From Litoribrevibacter euphylliae (lineage in GTDB: Bacteria; Pseudomonadota; Gammaproteobacteria; Pseudomonadales; Litoribrevibacteraceae), in the NCBI RefSeq assembly GCF_042646085.1, contig NZ_JBHRSZ010000007.1, forward strand, positions 558,001 to 622,000: a DNA stretch of 64,000 nucleotides, read 5' to 3'. Under the pieces are notes generated by a model, which saw nothing but the letters and a program-made list of their open reading frames with translations, was not told the DNA's origin and did no database searches. Positions 26,880 to 36,258 of this stretch are shown here, one piece after another; the first letter of the stretch is position 1, and each line of letters starts with the position of its first letter. A program made the translations under genes and the position numbers.

Positions 26880-28922
26880 TTAGATCTCTGCCGCCAGGCG
26901 AGCGCCTTGGTTGATCGCGCGTTTCGCATCCAGCTCAGCCGCCAGATCTGCACCACCAATTACGTGGACGTTCATGCCTTGCTTCTCTGCTCCTTTCTCT
27001 AACAAGTCGTCTGCCAACGAGCGGTTTGAGGTTTGACCGGCACAGATGATTACGTTGTCCACATCAAGAATTTGCTTCTCACCTTTAACGGTGATGTGTA
27101 GGCCTTGATCGTCGATTTGATCGTAGCTACAACCTGGGATCATGGTAACGTCTTTCATTTTCAGGGTAGCGCGGTGAACCCAGCCAGAGGTTTTGCCCAG
27201 GTTCTTACCAACCGAAGATTCTTTACGTTGCAGCAAGAAGACTTCGCGTTCTGGCGCTTGGACTTCCGGTTGCGCCAATGCAGAACGGTTTTCAAGATTG
27301 GTGTCGACACCCCACTCTTTGTACCACTGTTGTTTCTCTGCTTCCGCATCTTCCGCGTGCTTATGCACTAGGTATTCGCCCACGTCGAAACCAATACCGC
27401 CAGCACCAATGATGGCGACTTTCTTACCAACCGGTTTCTTATCACGCAGTACGTCCAGGTAAGACATTACCTTGCTGTGCTCGATGCCAGGAATGCCCGG
27501 GTTACGCGGCGTAATACCGGTTGCAACGATCACTTCGTCGAAGCCTTCTTTAAGAAGATCGTCAGCCGATACACGAGTATTCAAACGAACATTCACTCCA
27601 TGCTTCTCGATCATCTTACCGAAGTAACGCATGGTTTCATTGAAGTCGTCTTTGCCTGGAATCTGCTTGGCGATGTTGAACTGACCACCGATCTTGTCAT
27701 CCGCATCAAACAGCGTCACGTCGTGACCACGTTTGGCCAATACGGTAGACGCAGACATACCGGCAGGGCCAGCACCAATGACTGCCACTTTCTTCTTGTC
27801 TTGAGTCGGAAGGTACAGCAATTCCGTTTCGTGACAGGCTCGAGGGTTCACTAAGCACGAGGCACGCTTCATCTGGAAGGTGTGATCCAAACAGGCTTGG
27901 TTACAGGCGATACAGGTGTTGATCTCATCGCCTTTGCCGGCTTCGGCTTTGGCAACGAAAAACGGATCGGCCAATAACGGACGTGCCATTGACACCATGT
28001 CGGCTTCGCCAGAGGCAATGATGTTCTCAGCAATTTCTGGGGTGTTAATACGGTTACTCGCACACACCGGGATGTTCACCGCTTTACGCAATTTAGCGGT
28101 CGCGAAGCTGAAGGCTGCGCGTGGTACTGAGGTTACGATGGTTGGAACACGCGCTTCGTGCCAGCCGATACCGGTGTTGATGATGTTAACACCGGCTTTT
28201 TCAATTTCTTTCGCCAGGACTTCAATTTCTTCCCAGCTTTGACCACCGTCAACTAAATCCATCAGTGACATACGGTAAACGATGATGAACTTCTCACCGA
28301 CCGCTTTACGCACGGCTTTCACCGTTTCGATGGCAAAACGCATGCGTTTCTCAGCACTGCCACCCCATTGGTCGGTACGGTTGTTAACACGCTCCGCTAG
28401 GAATTGGTTAATCAGATAGCCTTCCGAGGCCATGATTTCGATACCGTCGTAGTTTGCGAACTGCGCCATCTTGGCTGCATTCGCATAGTCGTCGATGGTT
28501 TTAAGAATCTGTTTATGGCTGAGCTTGCTTGGTTTGAACGGCGTAATCGGTGACTTTTTAGACGAGGCAGACACATTGTACGGGGTGTAACCGTAACGAC
28601 CAGCGTGAAGCAATTGCAGGGCAATCTTGCCGCCTTCTTTATGAACCGCAGAGGTGACACGACGGTGAAGCAACGCAGTCAGTTTATTGTCCATGCGAGA
28701 ACCGAACGGCAACAGCTCACCACGACGGTTTGGCGCATAACCACCGGTGATGGATAGAGCTACACCACCACGGGCACGTTCTGCGAAATAGGCGGCCAAT
28801 TTTTCAATGTGGTAGAAACGATCTTCCAAACCAGTGTGCATTGAGCCCATGATGACGCGGTTCTTTAGCGTCGTGAAACCTAGGTCGAGTGGCTCAAGTA
28901 GATGTGGATAGGGTTTTGTCAT
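26880..28922 (-). CDS. fadH: 2,4-dienoyl-CoA reductase (NADPH)
   Basis: This 680-residue FMN/FAD/4Fe-4S enzyme reduces 2,4-dienoyl-CoA in beta-oxidation of polyunsaturated fatty acids. The N-terminal TIM barrel of the Old Yellow Enzyme family (PLDLGFTTLKNRVIMGSMHT, HAGRYGY, ASEGYLINQFL) is followed by the Cys cluster CIACNQACLDHTF and CLVNPRACHE. Two Rossmann domains (VAVIGAGPAGMSAS for FAD, VAIIGAGGIGFDVGEYL for NADPH) complete it. All the parts of FadH are there at the usual length. It has its own terminator and no operon partners. Confidence 0.95.
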   Translation of the reverse strand: MTKPYPHLLEPLDLGFTTLKNRVIMGSMHTGLEDRFYHIEKLAAYFAERARGGVALSITGGYAPNRRGELLPFGSRMDNKLTALLHRRVTSAVHKEGGKIALQLLHAGRYGYTPYNVSASSKKSPITPFKPSKLSHKQILKTIDDYANAAKMAQFANYDGIEIMASEGYLINQFLAERVNNRTDQWGGSAEKRMRFAIETVKAVRKAVGEKFIIVYRMSLMDLVDGGQSWEEIEVLAKEIEKAGVNIINTGIGWHEARVPTIVTSVPRAAFSFATAKLRKAVNIPVCASNRINTPEIAENIIASGEADMVSMARPLLADPFFVAKAEAGKGDEINTCIACNQACLDHTFQMKRASCLVNPRACHETELLYLPTQDKKKVAVIGAGPAGMSASTVLAKRGHDVTLFDADDKIGGQFNIAKQIPGKDDFNETMRYFGKMIEKHGVNVRLNTRVSADDLLKEGFDEVIVATGITPRNPGIPGIEHSKVMSYLDVLRDKKPVGKKVAIIGAGGIGFDVGEYLVHKHAEDAEAEKQQWYKEWGVDTNLENRSALAQPEVQAPEREVFLLQRKESSVGKNLGKTSGWVHRATLKMKDVTMIPGCSYDQIDDQGLHITVKGEKQILDVDNVIICAGQTSNRSLADDLLEKGAEKQGMNVHVIGGADLAAELDAKRAINQGARLAAEI

Positions 28923-29278
28923 GTCATCAAGCTCGCTGTATTAATATCCGGTTTCAACTGTGGTCAGTATTTAAACCGCTTTTTACTAAAAAAGAGTTAA
29001 TTTTTAGGCCAAATTTATATCAGGCTAACTATACAGAGCCGCTGTTAGAAAGCGACATCATATGTTATTGACATTTGTTGTTAAGGTGGTTCTCGATTGA
29101 GTGCTTGGCGGGCACAAAAAAGGCGCTCAATTGAGCGCCTGAAAAGCTTGTCGTAACCTTGATGATCCAACCGTTCATAGAGTTAAGAAAAGTGCAGTTA
29201 TCTTAGGGATGCCTATGAATGGCTGAGTCATCAATGTCACGTGTGATTATCGTTATTTACTTATTCGTTACCCGCTAA
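28923..29278. other. Intergenic region between fadH and phoA
   Basis: This 356-base region holds the promoter area of fadH (proximal part) and the terminator of the alkaline phosphatase gene at 29115-29140. I see no gene. Confidence 0.5.
29115..29140 (-). terminator. Intrinsic terminator of the alkaline phosphatase gene
   Basis: The perfect 20-bp palindrome aggcgctcaattgagcgcct is followed on the minus strand by six T. It lies 139 bases after the alkaline phosphatase stop codon and is the first clear terminator there. Confidence 0.85.
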
Positions 29279-30907
29279 TTACTTAGCAATCACTTCTTTG
29301 GCCATACGACCAATGTCTGTGTGGTGAATCATTTTGCCGAACTGTTTAGAAACGCTGTCTGGGCCAAATGCAATTACAGGAACCGGTGTGCTGGTGTGGG
29401 TACCTGTACCCCAAACCACGTTTTGATCTTCGGCAACGGCACGACCAAGTAAGTCATGACGTACTTCTTCGCCGTAAACATAGAAGGCTTTGAAGTCCAT
29501 CACTTTAGGGAAGCGCTCAGCACTTAGGTATTTGTGGTCGTCTACTTTGTAGAAGTTAGGCTCAGACGCAAGGATCTCTTCTGCTTGCTCAAGAGTGATG
29601 TCGAACTCGCTGTTTTCGTTCACAACACGCATAAGGTCTGCAGGTGTTTTGTCTGTGTTACCAAACTCAGAGAAGATAGAAGGGTAGCTTTTCTTCTGCG
29701 CGTATAGCTTGTCTAGGATATCGAAGCTACCGAAGTTGAAGTTTGGCTTATAAGCGCGCTCAGCGAAGCCTGTGCCGTCCAATTTCTCTGGGGCTGGAAT
29801 GTCAGCACGAGAGTAAGAGAAACCGAAACCGCCCGTTTCGTGGTCAGCTGTCACAACAACCAGTGTGTCATTACGCTCTTTTGCCCACTCGTAGACGTAG
29901 TTAATGGTTTCGTCGAACTTCAACATTTCGTGCAGCATAGTAGCTACGTCATTGTCGTGACCAGCCCAGTCAATACGACCGCCTTCGATCATCAGGAAGA
30001 AACCGTCTGGATCTTGAGACAGAATGTCCAACGCTTTGGCTGTCATCTCTTTCAAGGTTGGTTGCGTGCGATCCGCGCTGTCCTTGGTTAGCGTATGCTC
30101 GATACCATCGGCCATGCCTGAATAAGCGAACAAGCCAAGCAGTTTGTCGTCTTGTGCCGCTTCGAACTCTTTACGAGTCAATGCGACGGTGTAACCTGCT
30201 TTTTCAGCTTCTACTAGCAGGTTCTTGTCGTCTTTACGCTTCGACTTGATCTTAACGGTGCCGTCGGTACGGGTGGTCAGTTGCTTGTGAAGGTCACCGG
30301 CTTTGTCGTTTGCGCTCTTTGGAATCCAGTGACGAAGGCCACCAGAAAGCATTACGTCCACATCGGTTGCCAGCATTTCTTCTGCAATGCTGTTTTCCAG
30401 AGAACGGTGTGGTTTATGGGCAGCGAAAGATGCTGGAGTCGCGTGAGTCAGACGGGTGTCAGAAACCAGACCTGTTGCTTTGCCATGTTTCTTTGCAAGT
30501 TCCAGTACGGTTTCTGCCGGGTTACCTTTTGCGTCCAGAGCAACGGACTCAGAAGGTGACGGTACGCCCGTCGCTAGCTGAGAGGCTGAACTCGCAGAAT
30601 CCACAACAATGTTGTAGGCAGGGTTATGTTGAGACAGCCCTACGAAGCCTGCATCCATCATTTTGCTCATGCCGGTCGGTTGACCTTTGTAGATAGAGTT
30701 CGGTGCATTGGTTGCGTACTCTTGCAACAAACCTACCTGCTGAGGGCCCATGCCGTCACCGATCATCATGATCACGTTTTTAACTTTGGCGGGTGCAACT
30801 GACTCAGCATTGTCAGTGGTTTGGCAGCCCGTCATCAGTGCTGTGGTAGTCAGCGCGGCACCAGAAACCAGTGCAGCAATTGTTTTTTTATTAAATAGTG
30901 TTTTCAT
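29279..30907 (-). CDS. phoA: Lipoprotein alkaline phosphatase
   Basis: The 542-residue protein opens with a lipoprotein signal (lipobox LMTGC) and has the PhoA-family metal and catalytic motifs: NVIMMIGDGMGPQQ, the nucleophile Ser in DSASSASQLATGV, TRLTHATPASFAAH, DWAGHDND and VTADHETGG. It hydrolyses phosphomonoesters outside the cell to supply phosphate. A short insert (residues about 400-480) near FEVY-type C-terminal sequence makes it longer than E. coli PhoA. A Pho-box candidate lies upstream. A lipid anchor, unlike periplasmic PhoA, suggests cell-bound activity. Confidence 0.9.
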   Translation of the reverse strand: MKTLFNKKTIAALVSGAALTTTALMTGCQTTDNAESVAPAKVKNVIMMIGDGMGPQQVGLLQEYATNAPNSIYKGQPTGMSKMMDAGFVGLSQHNPAYNIVVDSASSASQLATGVPSPSESVALDAKGNPAETVLELAKKHGKATGLVSDTRLTHATPASFAAHKPHRSLENSIAEEMLATDVDVMLSGGLRHWIPKSANDKAGDLHKQLTTRTDGTVKIKSKRKDDKNLLVEAEKAGYTVALTRKEFEAAQDDKLLGLFAYSGMADGIEHTLTKDSADRTQPTLKEMTAKALDILSQDPDGFFLMIEGGRIDWAGHDNDVATMLHEMLKFDETINYVYEWAKERNDTLVVVTADHETGGFGFSYSRADIPAPEKLDGTGFAERAYKPNFNFGSFDILDKLYAQKKSYPSIFSEFGNTDKTPADLMRVVNENSEFDITLEQAEEILASEPNFYKVDDHKYLSAERFPKVMDFKAFYVYGEEVRHDLLGRAVAEDQNVVWGTGTHTSTPVPVIAFGPDSVSKQFGKMIHHTDIGRMAKEVIAK

Positions 30908-31012
30908 CGTTCTTCCGTTTTTATACGAGTGATCGAGAAGTGTGAGTTAAGAATCCTTTCGCTATTGCGCACAGGAAATATTGCAAATGAGTGACTAAAA
31001 AACACTATTTTG

Positions 31013-31030
31013 GTGACACTTTCATTACAT
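31013..31030 (-). promoter_or_regulatory. Pho box candidate
   Basis: Read on the minus strand, atgtaatgaaagtgtcac has two 7-base half-sites (atgtaat, gtgtcac) separated by four bases, like the PhoB consensus CTGTCAT-N4-CTGTCAT with 10 of 14 bases matching. It lies about 106 bases upstream of the alkaline phosphatase start. This is judged by eye. Confidence 0.5.
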
Positions 31031-31198
31031 ATAGGCTTTTAATTGAACGATTGTTCAATAAGTGACTGCTCTAGGGGCGAATCTGATACACAAGGGAGGT
31101 TCGAATGTTTGAGTGGCGTCGATTTACTTATTGATTTATAAAAGCTTTTTTCTCTTTTGATAGTGCGATTGTTTAATCGTTTTTCAATTAGTTTTCTG

Positions 31199-33190
31199 TT
31201 AACTGCTTTGCATGACTGACGGTTTTTTATTGGAGGTGCGGCGGCGTGTGGTGGCTGGTTTTTTACTGCGCGTGCTGTTTTTACTGTAGGGGCGTTTTCC
31301 TGTTTTCTGGATCGGGCTCATGCCCGTAATCGTGGTGGCTTTTGCCTGACTAATCAATTCATGCAGATTCGCTTCCAGAGGCTGCATAAAGGCTTGGTAA
31401 TTTAGCTCACGCTCGCTGATACGACTGAGCTGTGACTCCCAGTCGGCGGTCATGTCGGGAGTGGATGCTTGCTCCGGTAAGGCGTTGATCAGCGATTTCC
31501 CGGTTTGTGTCGCTCGAATCTGTTTGCCTTGGCGAACCAAAAACTGGCGTTTAAACAGTAGTTCAATGATGGAGGCCCGGGTTGCTTCGGTTCCCAGCCC
31601 GTCGGTTTCTCGCAAGACTTTACGAATCTCTGGATCTTTGACGTAACGACTGATACCGGTCATTGCACTCAACAAGGTGGCGTCGGTAAACGGCTGAGGT
31701 GGTTGAGTCTGTTTCTCCAACAATTCAGCTTGATGCGATTGCAGGACTTGGCCTTGCGTTAGCTTCGGTAAGGGCGATTTGTGCTCGGTTTGACCTTCAA
31801 CTGTTTTACTGGAAGATGCTTTGTTTTGAGAGAGAAATAACGCTTTCCAACCCAGATCAATGTCTTCCTTGCTTTGGGCAATAAATTTACCTTTTTGAAT
31901 CTCTATTTCTGCTTTGCGTTCTTGATAACGGTACGCAGGGTAGAAGAGCGCCAAATATTGACGGGCAATCAGCCCGTAAACTTGCTGTTCTGCTCTTGAT
32001 AATTTGTCCAGCGAGGTGCGCTTTGCGGTAGGAATGATGGCGTGGTGTGCTTCGACTTTCTTATCGTTCCACGCTTTGGTTTTAATTTTTGGATCGGCTT
32101 TGTTAATGGCGTCCTGTTGATCGCTTTGATTACTGGATAATGCGTTCAGCACTTGCGCTGCTTGTGCGTGATGTTCTTCCGGCAGATAACGATTGTCGGA
32201 ACGCGGGTAAGTAATCAGCTTGTGTTGTTCATACAAGGATTGACAGGCATCGAGGGTTTGCTGAGCCGAGAGGTTAAACCGCTTGGAGGCATCGATCTGC
32301 AATGCGGAAAGATTGTAGGGCAGCGGCTGTGCTTGTTGCTTGTCTTTACTCTGATAGCTGGTGACACTTGCTGGCTGATGACTGATGCGTTTCACAACGT
32401 TTTCTGCCAGTGCCTTGGACAGCACACGGCCTTCGTCATCCATATAGGGTTGGCAGGCTTCACTGGGCTGCCATTTAGCGGTAAAGGCTTGGTTTTGTTC
32501 CGTAGTTAAGTGAGCCATCACTTCATAGAAGGGTTTGGAAACGAAGTTGTCGATTTCTTCATCTCGTCGTACCACCAGACCCAGTACCGGAGTTTGTACA
32601 CGTCCTACCGATAGCACAGAGTTGTAACCGGACTTCCGGCCTTGCAGTGTATAGGCGCGAGTCATGTTAATGCCGTACAACCAATCGGCGCGGGAACGGG
32701 CCAATGCGGAGACGGATAACGGCACAAAGTTGGTATTTGGCTGTAGTTTTTGTAACGCCTGTCGTACCGCTGAAAGGTTTAAGTCGTTGATCAGCAATCG
32801 TTGTGTATTGGCCCGTTTGGTTTTTGGGACGTTCAAATAGCTGAGTACTTCGTCTACCAATAATTGACCTTCACGATCCGGGTCACCGGCATGGACGAGT
32901 TGGGTGGACTCCTTAACCAATTTCTTCAACACCGATAGTTGCTTACGGGTTTTAGGCTTGGGTTGCAGTTGCCATTGATCTGGCAGGATCGGAAGATGCT
33001 CCATTTTCCATTGTTTGAAGCTGGCGTGATAAGCATCCGGCTCTGCTTGTTCTAACAAATGACCGATACACCAGGACACCACATCGCCATTGGCTGCCGT
33101 GATAAAACCGTCGTTTTTCTTGAGAGGTTTGGGCAAAGCGTCGGCAATGGCGCGCCCGAGACTGGGCTTTTCGGCTATGTAAAGGATCAT
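31199..33190 (-). CDS. topB: DNA topoisomerase III
   Basis: The 663-residue type IA topoisomerase starts with MILYIAEKPSLGRAIADALP, has the acidic Toprim motif HAGDPDREGQLLVDEVL and the active-site Tyr in LITYPRSDNRYLP. It ends with a Lys/Arg/Thr-rich tail (SKKPATTRRRTSNKKPS). It relaxes and decatenates negatively supercoiled DNA during replication. Length matches E. coli TopB. The gene stands alone and is divergent from the solute-binding protein gene. Confidence 0.95.
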   Translation of the reverse strand: MILYIAEKPSLGRAIADALPKPLKKNDGFITAANGDVVSWCIGHLLEQAEPDAYHASFKQWKMEHLPILPDQWQLQPKPKTRKQLSVLKKLVKESTQLVHAGDPDREGQLLVDEVLSYLNVPKTKRANTQRLLINDLNLSAVRQALQKLQPNTNFVPLSVSALARSRADWLYGINMTRAYTLQGRKSGYNSVLSVGRVQTPVLGLVVRRDEEIDNFVSKPFYEVMAHLTTEQNQAFTAKWQPSEACQPYMDDEGRVLSKALAENVVKRISHQPASVTSYQSKDKQQAQPLPYNLSALQIDASKRFNLSAQQTLDACQSLYEQHKLITYPRSDNRYLPEEHHAQAAQVLNALSSNQSDQQDAINKADPKIKTKAWNDKKVEAHHAIIPTAKRTSLDKLSRAEQQVYGLIARQYLALFYPAYRYQERKAEIEIQKGKFIAQSKEDIDLGWKALFLSQNKASSSKTVEGQTEHKSPLPKLTQGQVLQSHQAELLEKQTQPPQPFTDATLLSAMTGISRYVKDPEIRKVLRETDGLGTEATRASIIELLFKRQFLVRQGKQIRATQTGKSLINALPEQASTPDMTADWESQLSRISERELNYQAFMQPLEANLHELISQAKATTITGMSPIQKTGKRPYSKNSTRSKKPATTRRRTSNKKPSVMQSS

Positions 33191-33325
33191 TTAGGGACTT
33201 TTCTGTATAAATAAACAGTATAACTATACCCGTCTCTTTCATACAGAGTCAAAATACTAAGCTATGCTTACGTCGAAATGGGCGCTTTTCGCACATGGAT
33301 TTGTAAATTGAAAAGAGGAAGTACT

Positions 33326-34105
33326 ATGAAATCAATGGTGTCTGCATGCTTAGCATTAATGCTTTCATCTGGGGCTGCTTTGGCAGAACAAACAGTAACA
33401 TTCACGTATGAAAACGTGGATTCTTACCCATGGAGTATGAAGGATGGTTCCGGGGTTAATTTTATTCTGCTTGAAATGACGGATGAAGCACTTCCTGAGG
33501 TGGCTTTCAAATATATTCAGGCACCTTGGCAGCGTTGCCTTCACAATATTGAGAATGGCATTACGGAAGGTTGCTTTGCGGCCAGTTTTAAAGAGAAGCG
33601 ACTACAGCATGGATTATATCCAGCTACCCATTCCGGTGGTGATGTAGATCCAGGCATGCGTTTGCATTCATCAAGCTATTCTTTGTACGTGAAAAAAGAC
33701 TCTAACGTTAACGTCACAGGTAAAATGACCATTTCAGGATTGACTGGCAAAGTGGCGGCACCGGCAGGTTACTCCATCGGTGATGATCTTGCCAAAGCAG
33801 GCTATCAAGTGGATGCAAAGTCTTCCAAAACCCTAAACAACTTCCAGAAGCTGTTGTCCGGGCGAGTAGATGCGGTTGCAGCATTGACCTTAAATGGCGA
33901 TAACATTCTTGCCAGTGATTCTAAATTCAGCGGCCAGCTGAAGGCCATTGAAACCCCGTTGGTCGACAAACCTTATTATTTGATGCTGTCTAAGCAGTTT
34001 GTTAATTCCAATAAGGCACTTGCTGAAAAGATTTGGATGAAAGCGGCCGAAATCCGTGAAACCAAAGCCTTTAAAGACAAAGCTGGTGAGTTCCTAGCTA
34101 AGTAA
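33326..34105 (+). CDS. Periplasmic solute-binding protein (family 3-like)
   Basis: The 259-residue product has a signal peptide (KSMVSACLALMLSSGAALA) and a two-lobe fold pattern of amino-acid-type ABC solute-binding proteins: VTFTYENVDSYPWS, GKVAAPAGYSIGDDLAKAGY and LLSGRVDAVAALTLNGDN. No permease or ATPase gene is near, so it is an orphan; such proteins are common in marine bacteria and can also feed chemoreceptors. gagga at 8 bases fixes the ATG at 33326. Confidence 0.78.
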   Translation: MKSMVSACLALMLSSGAALAEQTVTFTYENVDSYPWSMKDGSGVNFILLEMTDEALPEVAFKYIQAPWQRCLHNIENGITEGCFAASFKEKRLQHGLYPATHSGGDVDPGMRLHSSSYSLYVKKDSNVNVTGKMTISGLTGKVAAPAGYSIGDDLAKAGYQVDAKSSKTLNNFQKLLSGRVDAVAALTLNGDNILASDSKFSGQLKAIETPLVDKPYYLMLSKQFVNSNKALAEKIWMKAAEIRETKAFKDKAGEFLAK

Positions 34106-34118
34106 TCCCCCCTTCTTA

Positions 34119-34141
34119 CTGCGGGCATATTTTGCCCGCAG
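34119..34141 (+). terminator. Hairpin after the solute-binding protein gene
   Basis: ctgcgggca and tgcccgcag form a 9-bp stem with loop tattt, 13 bases after the stop codon. It lacks a T-run, so it is a weak terminator or transcript-end stabiliser. Confidence 0.5.
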
Positions 34142-34314
34142 CATCTCCGTTCGATGGTTAATGTATTTCGCGGTTACTCTGTTTTTGGTATCCAAAGAAA
34201 GTCATAGCGATTCACTCGTACTTATTGTAAGCTGCACGCCCCTCCTGAAGCTGGCTAAATTTTATCCAGATCCTACGGTCATTTTTAACAGTTGCGACAA
34301 TTAAACGAGAAGCT

Positions 34315-35793
34315 ATGAGTTTTACTGACTTGGGTTTATTACCTGAAATCCTAAGAGCCATTTCCGATCAAGGTTATGAAACACCATCGCCGATTCAAGC
34401 GCAGGCCATTCCGCATGTGTTGGACGGGCGAGATGTGATGGCTGCGGCTCAAACCGGTACCGGTAAAACCGCCAGCTTTACTCTGCCGCTGTTAAACAAG
34501 TTGGTATTAGAAAAGCCCGTGGCAGTAACTACAGGAAAGGGTGGGGTCAAAGGAAAGGGCGCAAATCAGATACGTTCTTTGGTGTTGACACCAACGCGTG
34601 AATTGGCGGCGCAAGTGGCTGAAAACGTCGAGGCCTACAGCAAGTATTTAAATATTAAATCTGCTGTCGTGTTTGGTGGTGTGAAGATTAACCCACAAAT
34701 GATGAAGCTGCGTGGCGGTGCCGATATTTTGATTGCCACGCCAGGCCGCTTGTTGGATTTGTATCAGCAAAACGCGCTTAAGTTTGATCATCTTACTACG
34801 CTGGTGTTGGACGAAGCCGATCGAATGCTGGATATGGGCTTTCAGCGCGACATTAATAAGATTCTTGCGTTGCTTCCGAAGCATCGTCAGACCTTACTCT
34901 TTTCTGCAACCTTTTCTGAAGAGATTCGAGGCTTGGCGAAGGGGATTGTGCATGATCCGATGGAAGTGTCTGTTGCGCCACCGAACACCACTGCTAAAAC
35001 CGTGGATCAATGGATCAGCGCTGTGGATAAAAGCCAAAAAACAGCGGCACTGATTCAGCTCATCAAAGAAAACAACTGGCAACAGGTGTTGGTATTTACT
35101 CGTACTAAGCACGGCGCGAACCGTTTGACCGATAAACTGAGCAAAGCTGGAATCACCGCAGCGGCGATTCATGGTAATAAGAGCCAAGGGGCTCGAACCA
35201 AGGCGTTGGCAAATTTCAAAACCAATGAAATTTCCATCTTGGTGGCCACTGACATTGCCGCTCGTGGAATCGACATTTCGCAGTTGCCTCACGTAGTGAA
35301 TTTTGAATTGCCAAACACCGCTGAGGATTACGTTCATCGTATCGGAAGAACTGGGCGTGCCGGTGCAGAAGGTGAAGCAGTTTCGTTGGTTTCTGCGGAT
35401 GAATTCCAACAACTGAAAGACATCGAACGATTGATTCAGACAGTGCTTCCTCGCAAAGACATTAAAGGTTTCAAAGCCAGTAATCAGTTACCTGAATCGA
35501 AACTGGATACGCGTCCTATCAAACCGAAAAAGCCCAAAAAACCGAAGAAGCCGAAGCAAAATCATCAAGACGGTCAACGCTCTGTAGGCAGTAAACAGGC
35601 GGAGAAGAAACGCCAACACTCAAGACCGAAAAAGGCGGCTGATGGTTCTCGCGCTCAATCAAGAGCAAAGGCAGAAGGTGCAAGTGATAGTGCTCATCAT
35701 CAAGATGATGCTGGTGTTCGTAGAGCGCCGAAGAAGCGTTTGGCAAAGCCTAAGAAACGTACAACCTCTGAGAACCCATGGGGTAATCGTTAG
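34315..35793 (+). CDS. rhlE: DEAD-box ATP-dependent RNA helicase RhlE
   Basis: The 492-residue protein has the Q motif (YETPSPIQAQAIP), motif I (AAQTGTGKTAS), Ia (PTRELAAQ), II (VLDEADRML), III (LLFSATFS), and IV-VI (LVFTRTKHGANRL, ARGIDISQLP, HRIGRTGRAG). The C-terminal 100 residues are Lys/Arg/Ser-rich and disordered (KPKKPKKPKKPKQ), typical of RhlE. It unwinds RNA in ribosome assembly and mRNA decay. The next gene, 71 bases on, is a SEC-C protein on the same strand. Confidence 0.94.
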   Translation: MSFTDLGLLPEILRAISDQGYETPSPIQAQAIPHVLDGRDVMAAAQTGTGKTASFTLPLLNKLVLEKPVAVTTGKGGVKGKGANQIRSLVLTPTRELAAQVAENVEAYSKYLNIKSAVVFGGVKINPQMMKLRGGADILIATPGRLLDLYQQNALKFDHLTTLVLDEADRMLDMGFQRDINKILALLPKHRQTLLFSATFSEEIRGLAKGIVHDPMEVSVAPPNTTAKTVDQWISAVDKSQKTAALIQLIKENNWQQVLVFTRTKHGANRLTDKLSKAGITAAAIHGNKSQGARTKALANFKTNEISILVATDIAARGIDISQLPHVVNFELPNTAEDYVHRIGRTGRAGAEGEAVSLVSADEFQQLKDIERLIQTVLPRKDIKGFKASNQLPESKLDTRPIKPKKPKKPKKPKQNHQDGQRSVGSKQAEKKRQHSRPKKAADGSRAQSRAKAEGASDSAHHQDDAGVRRAPKKRLAKPKKRTTSENPWGNR

Positions 35794-35864
35794 TCGCACA
35801 CTTAGTGATTCAATCGCCAATTGATTAACCGTTAAGCGAATAGGTTTAGAACACAGGTATCACA

Positions 35865-36197
35865 ATGTCGAAATTTTTCTACAAAGGTAAGATCGAGAAA
35901 AAACCAAAACATGCCAGTTATGGTTTCACCACCAATCGGGAAACCCGACCAGGGACCGAAGATGCGCCACTGACACTTCGTGTGGTCAGCGAGGCACGAA
36001 AAGTAGAGATTGAAGCCTTATTGGCCGAGCATCAGCTGTTTGCTGTGATCGACATCGACGCAAAGCAGGCGGAAGACATTGCTGAGCTGGATGCTTTGAT
36101 CAGTACGCCGGAAACCCAGCGTGTAGAAAAAACTCCGGGTAGAAACGACCCATGCAGCTGTGGCAGCGGCAAGAAGTTTAAGAAGTGCTGTGGCTAG
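35865..36197 (+). CDS. SEC-C metal-binding motif protein (PBPRA1643 type)
   Basis: The 110-residue protein ends in the zinc-binding SEC-C motif GRNDPCSCGSGKKFKKCCG, like the end of SecA. It starts with SKFFYKGKIEKKPKHASYGF, as in small proteins of the PBPRA1643 family. The function is unknown; a role in protein export or nucleic-acid contact is possible. It follows rhlE on the same strand. Confidence 0.85.
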   Translation: MSKFFYKGKIEKKPKHASYGFTTNRETRPGTEDAPLTLRVVSEARKVEIEALLAEHQLFAVIDIDAKQAEDIAELDALISTPETQRVEKTPGRNDPCSCGSGKKFKKCCG

Positions 36198-36221
36198 GCA
36201 TCTCTTTAAGATGTAATCTGT

Positions 36222-36258
36222 TTTCGTTCATTGCTTTCGTTCATTGCTTTCGTTCATT
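36222..36258. repeat. 13-bp tandem repeat over a stop codon
   Basis: tttcgttcattgc occurs twice and is followed by tttcgttcatt (2.8 copies). The middle copy carries the stop codon of the XRE regulator on the minus strand, so a change in repeat number could alter the regulator's last residues. Confidence 0.7.

Noticed and set aside
31166..31184. Hairpin cgatt/aatcg with TTTTT near the topB end
   Set aside because: The stem is only 5 bp and the T-run is on the plus strand, away from the topB transcript.
34894..35412. Open frame of 172 codons opposite rhlE
   Set aside because: It is antisense to helicase motifs, has no start context and does not resemble a protein family.
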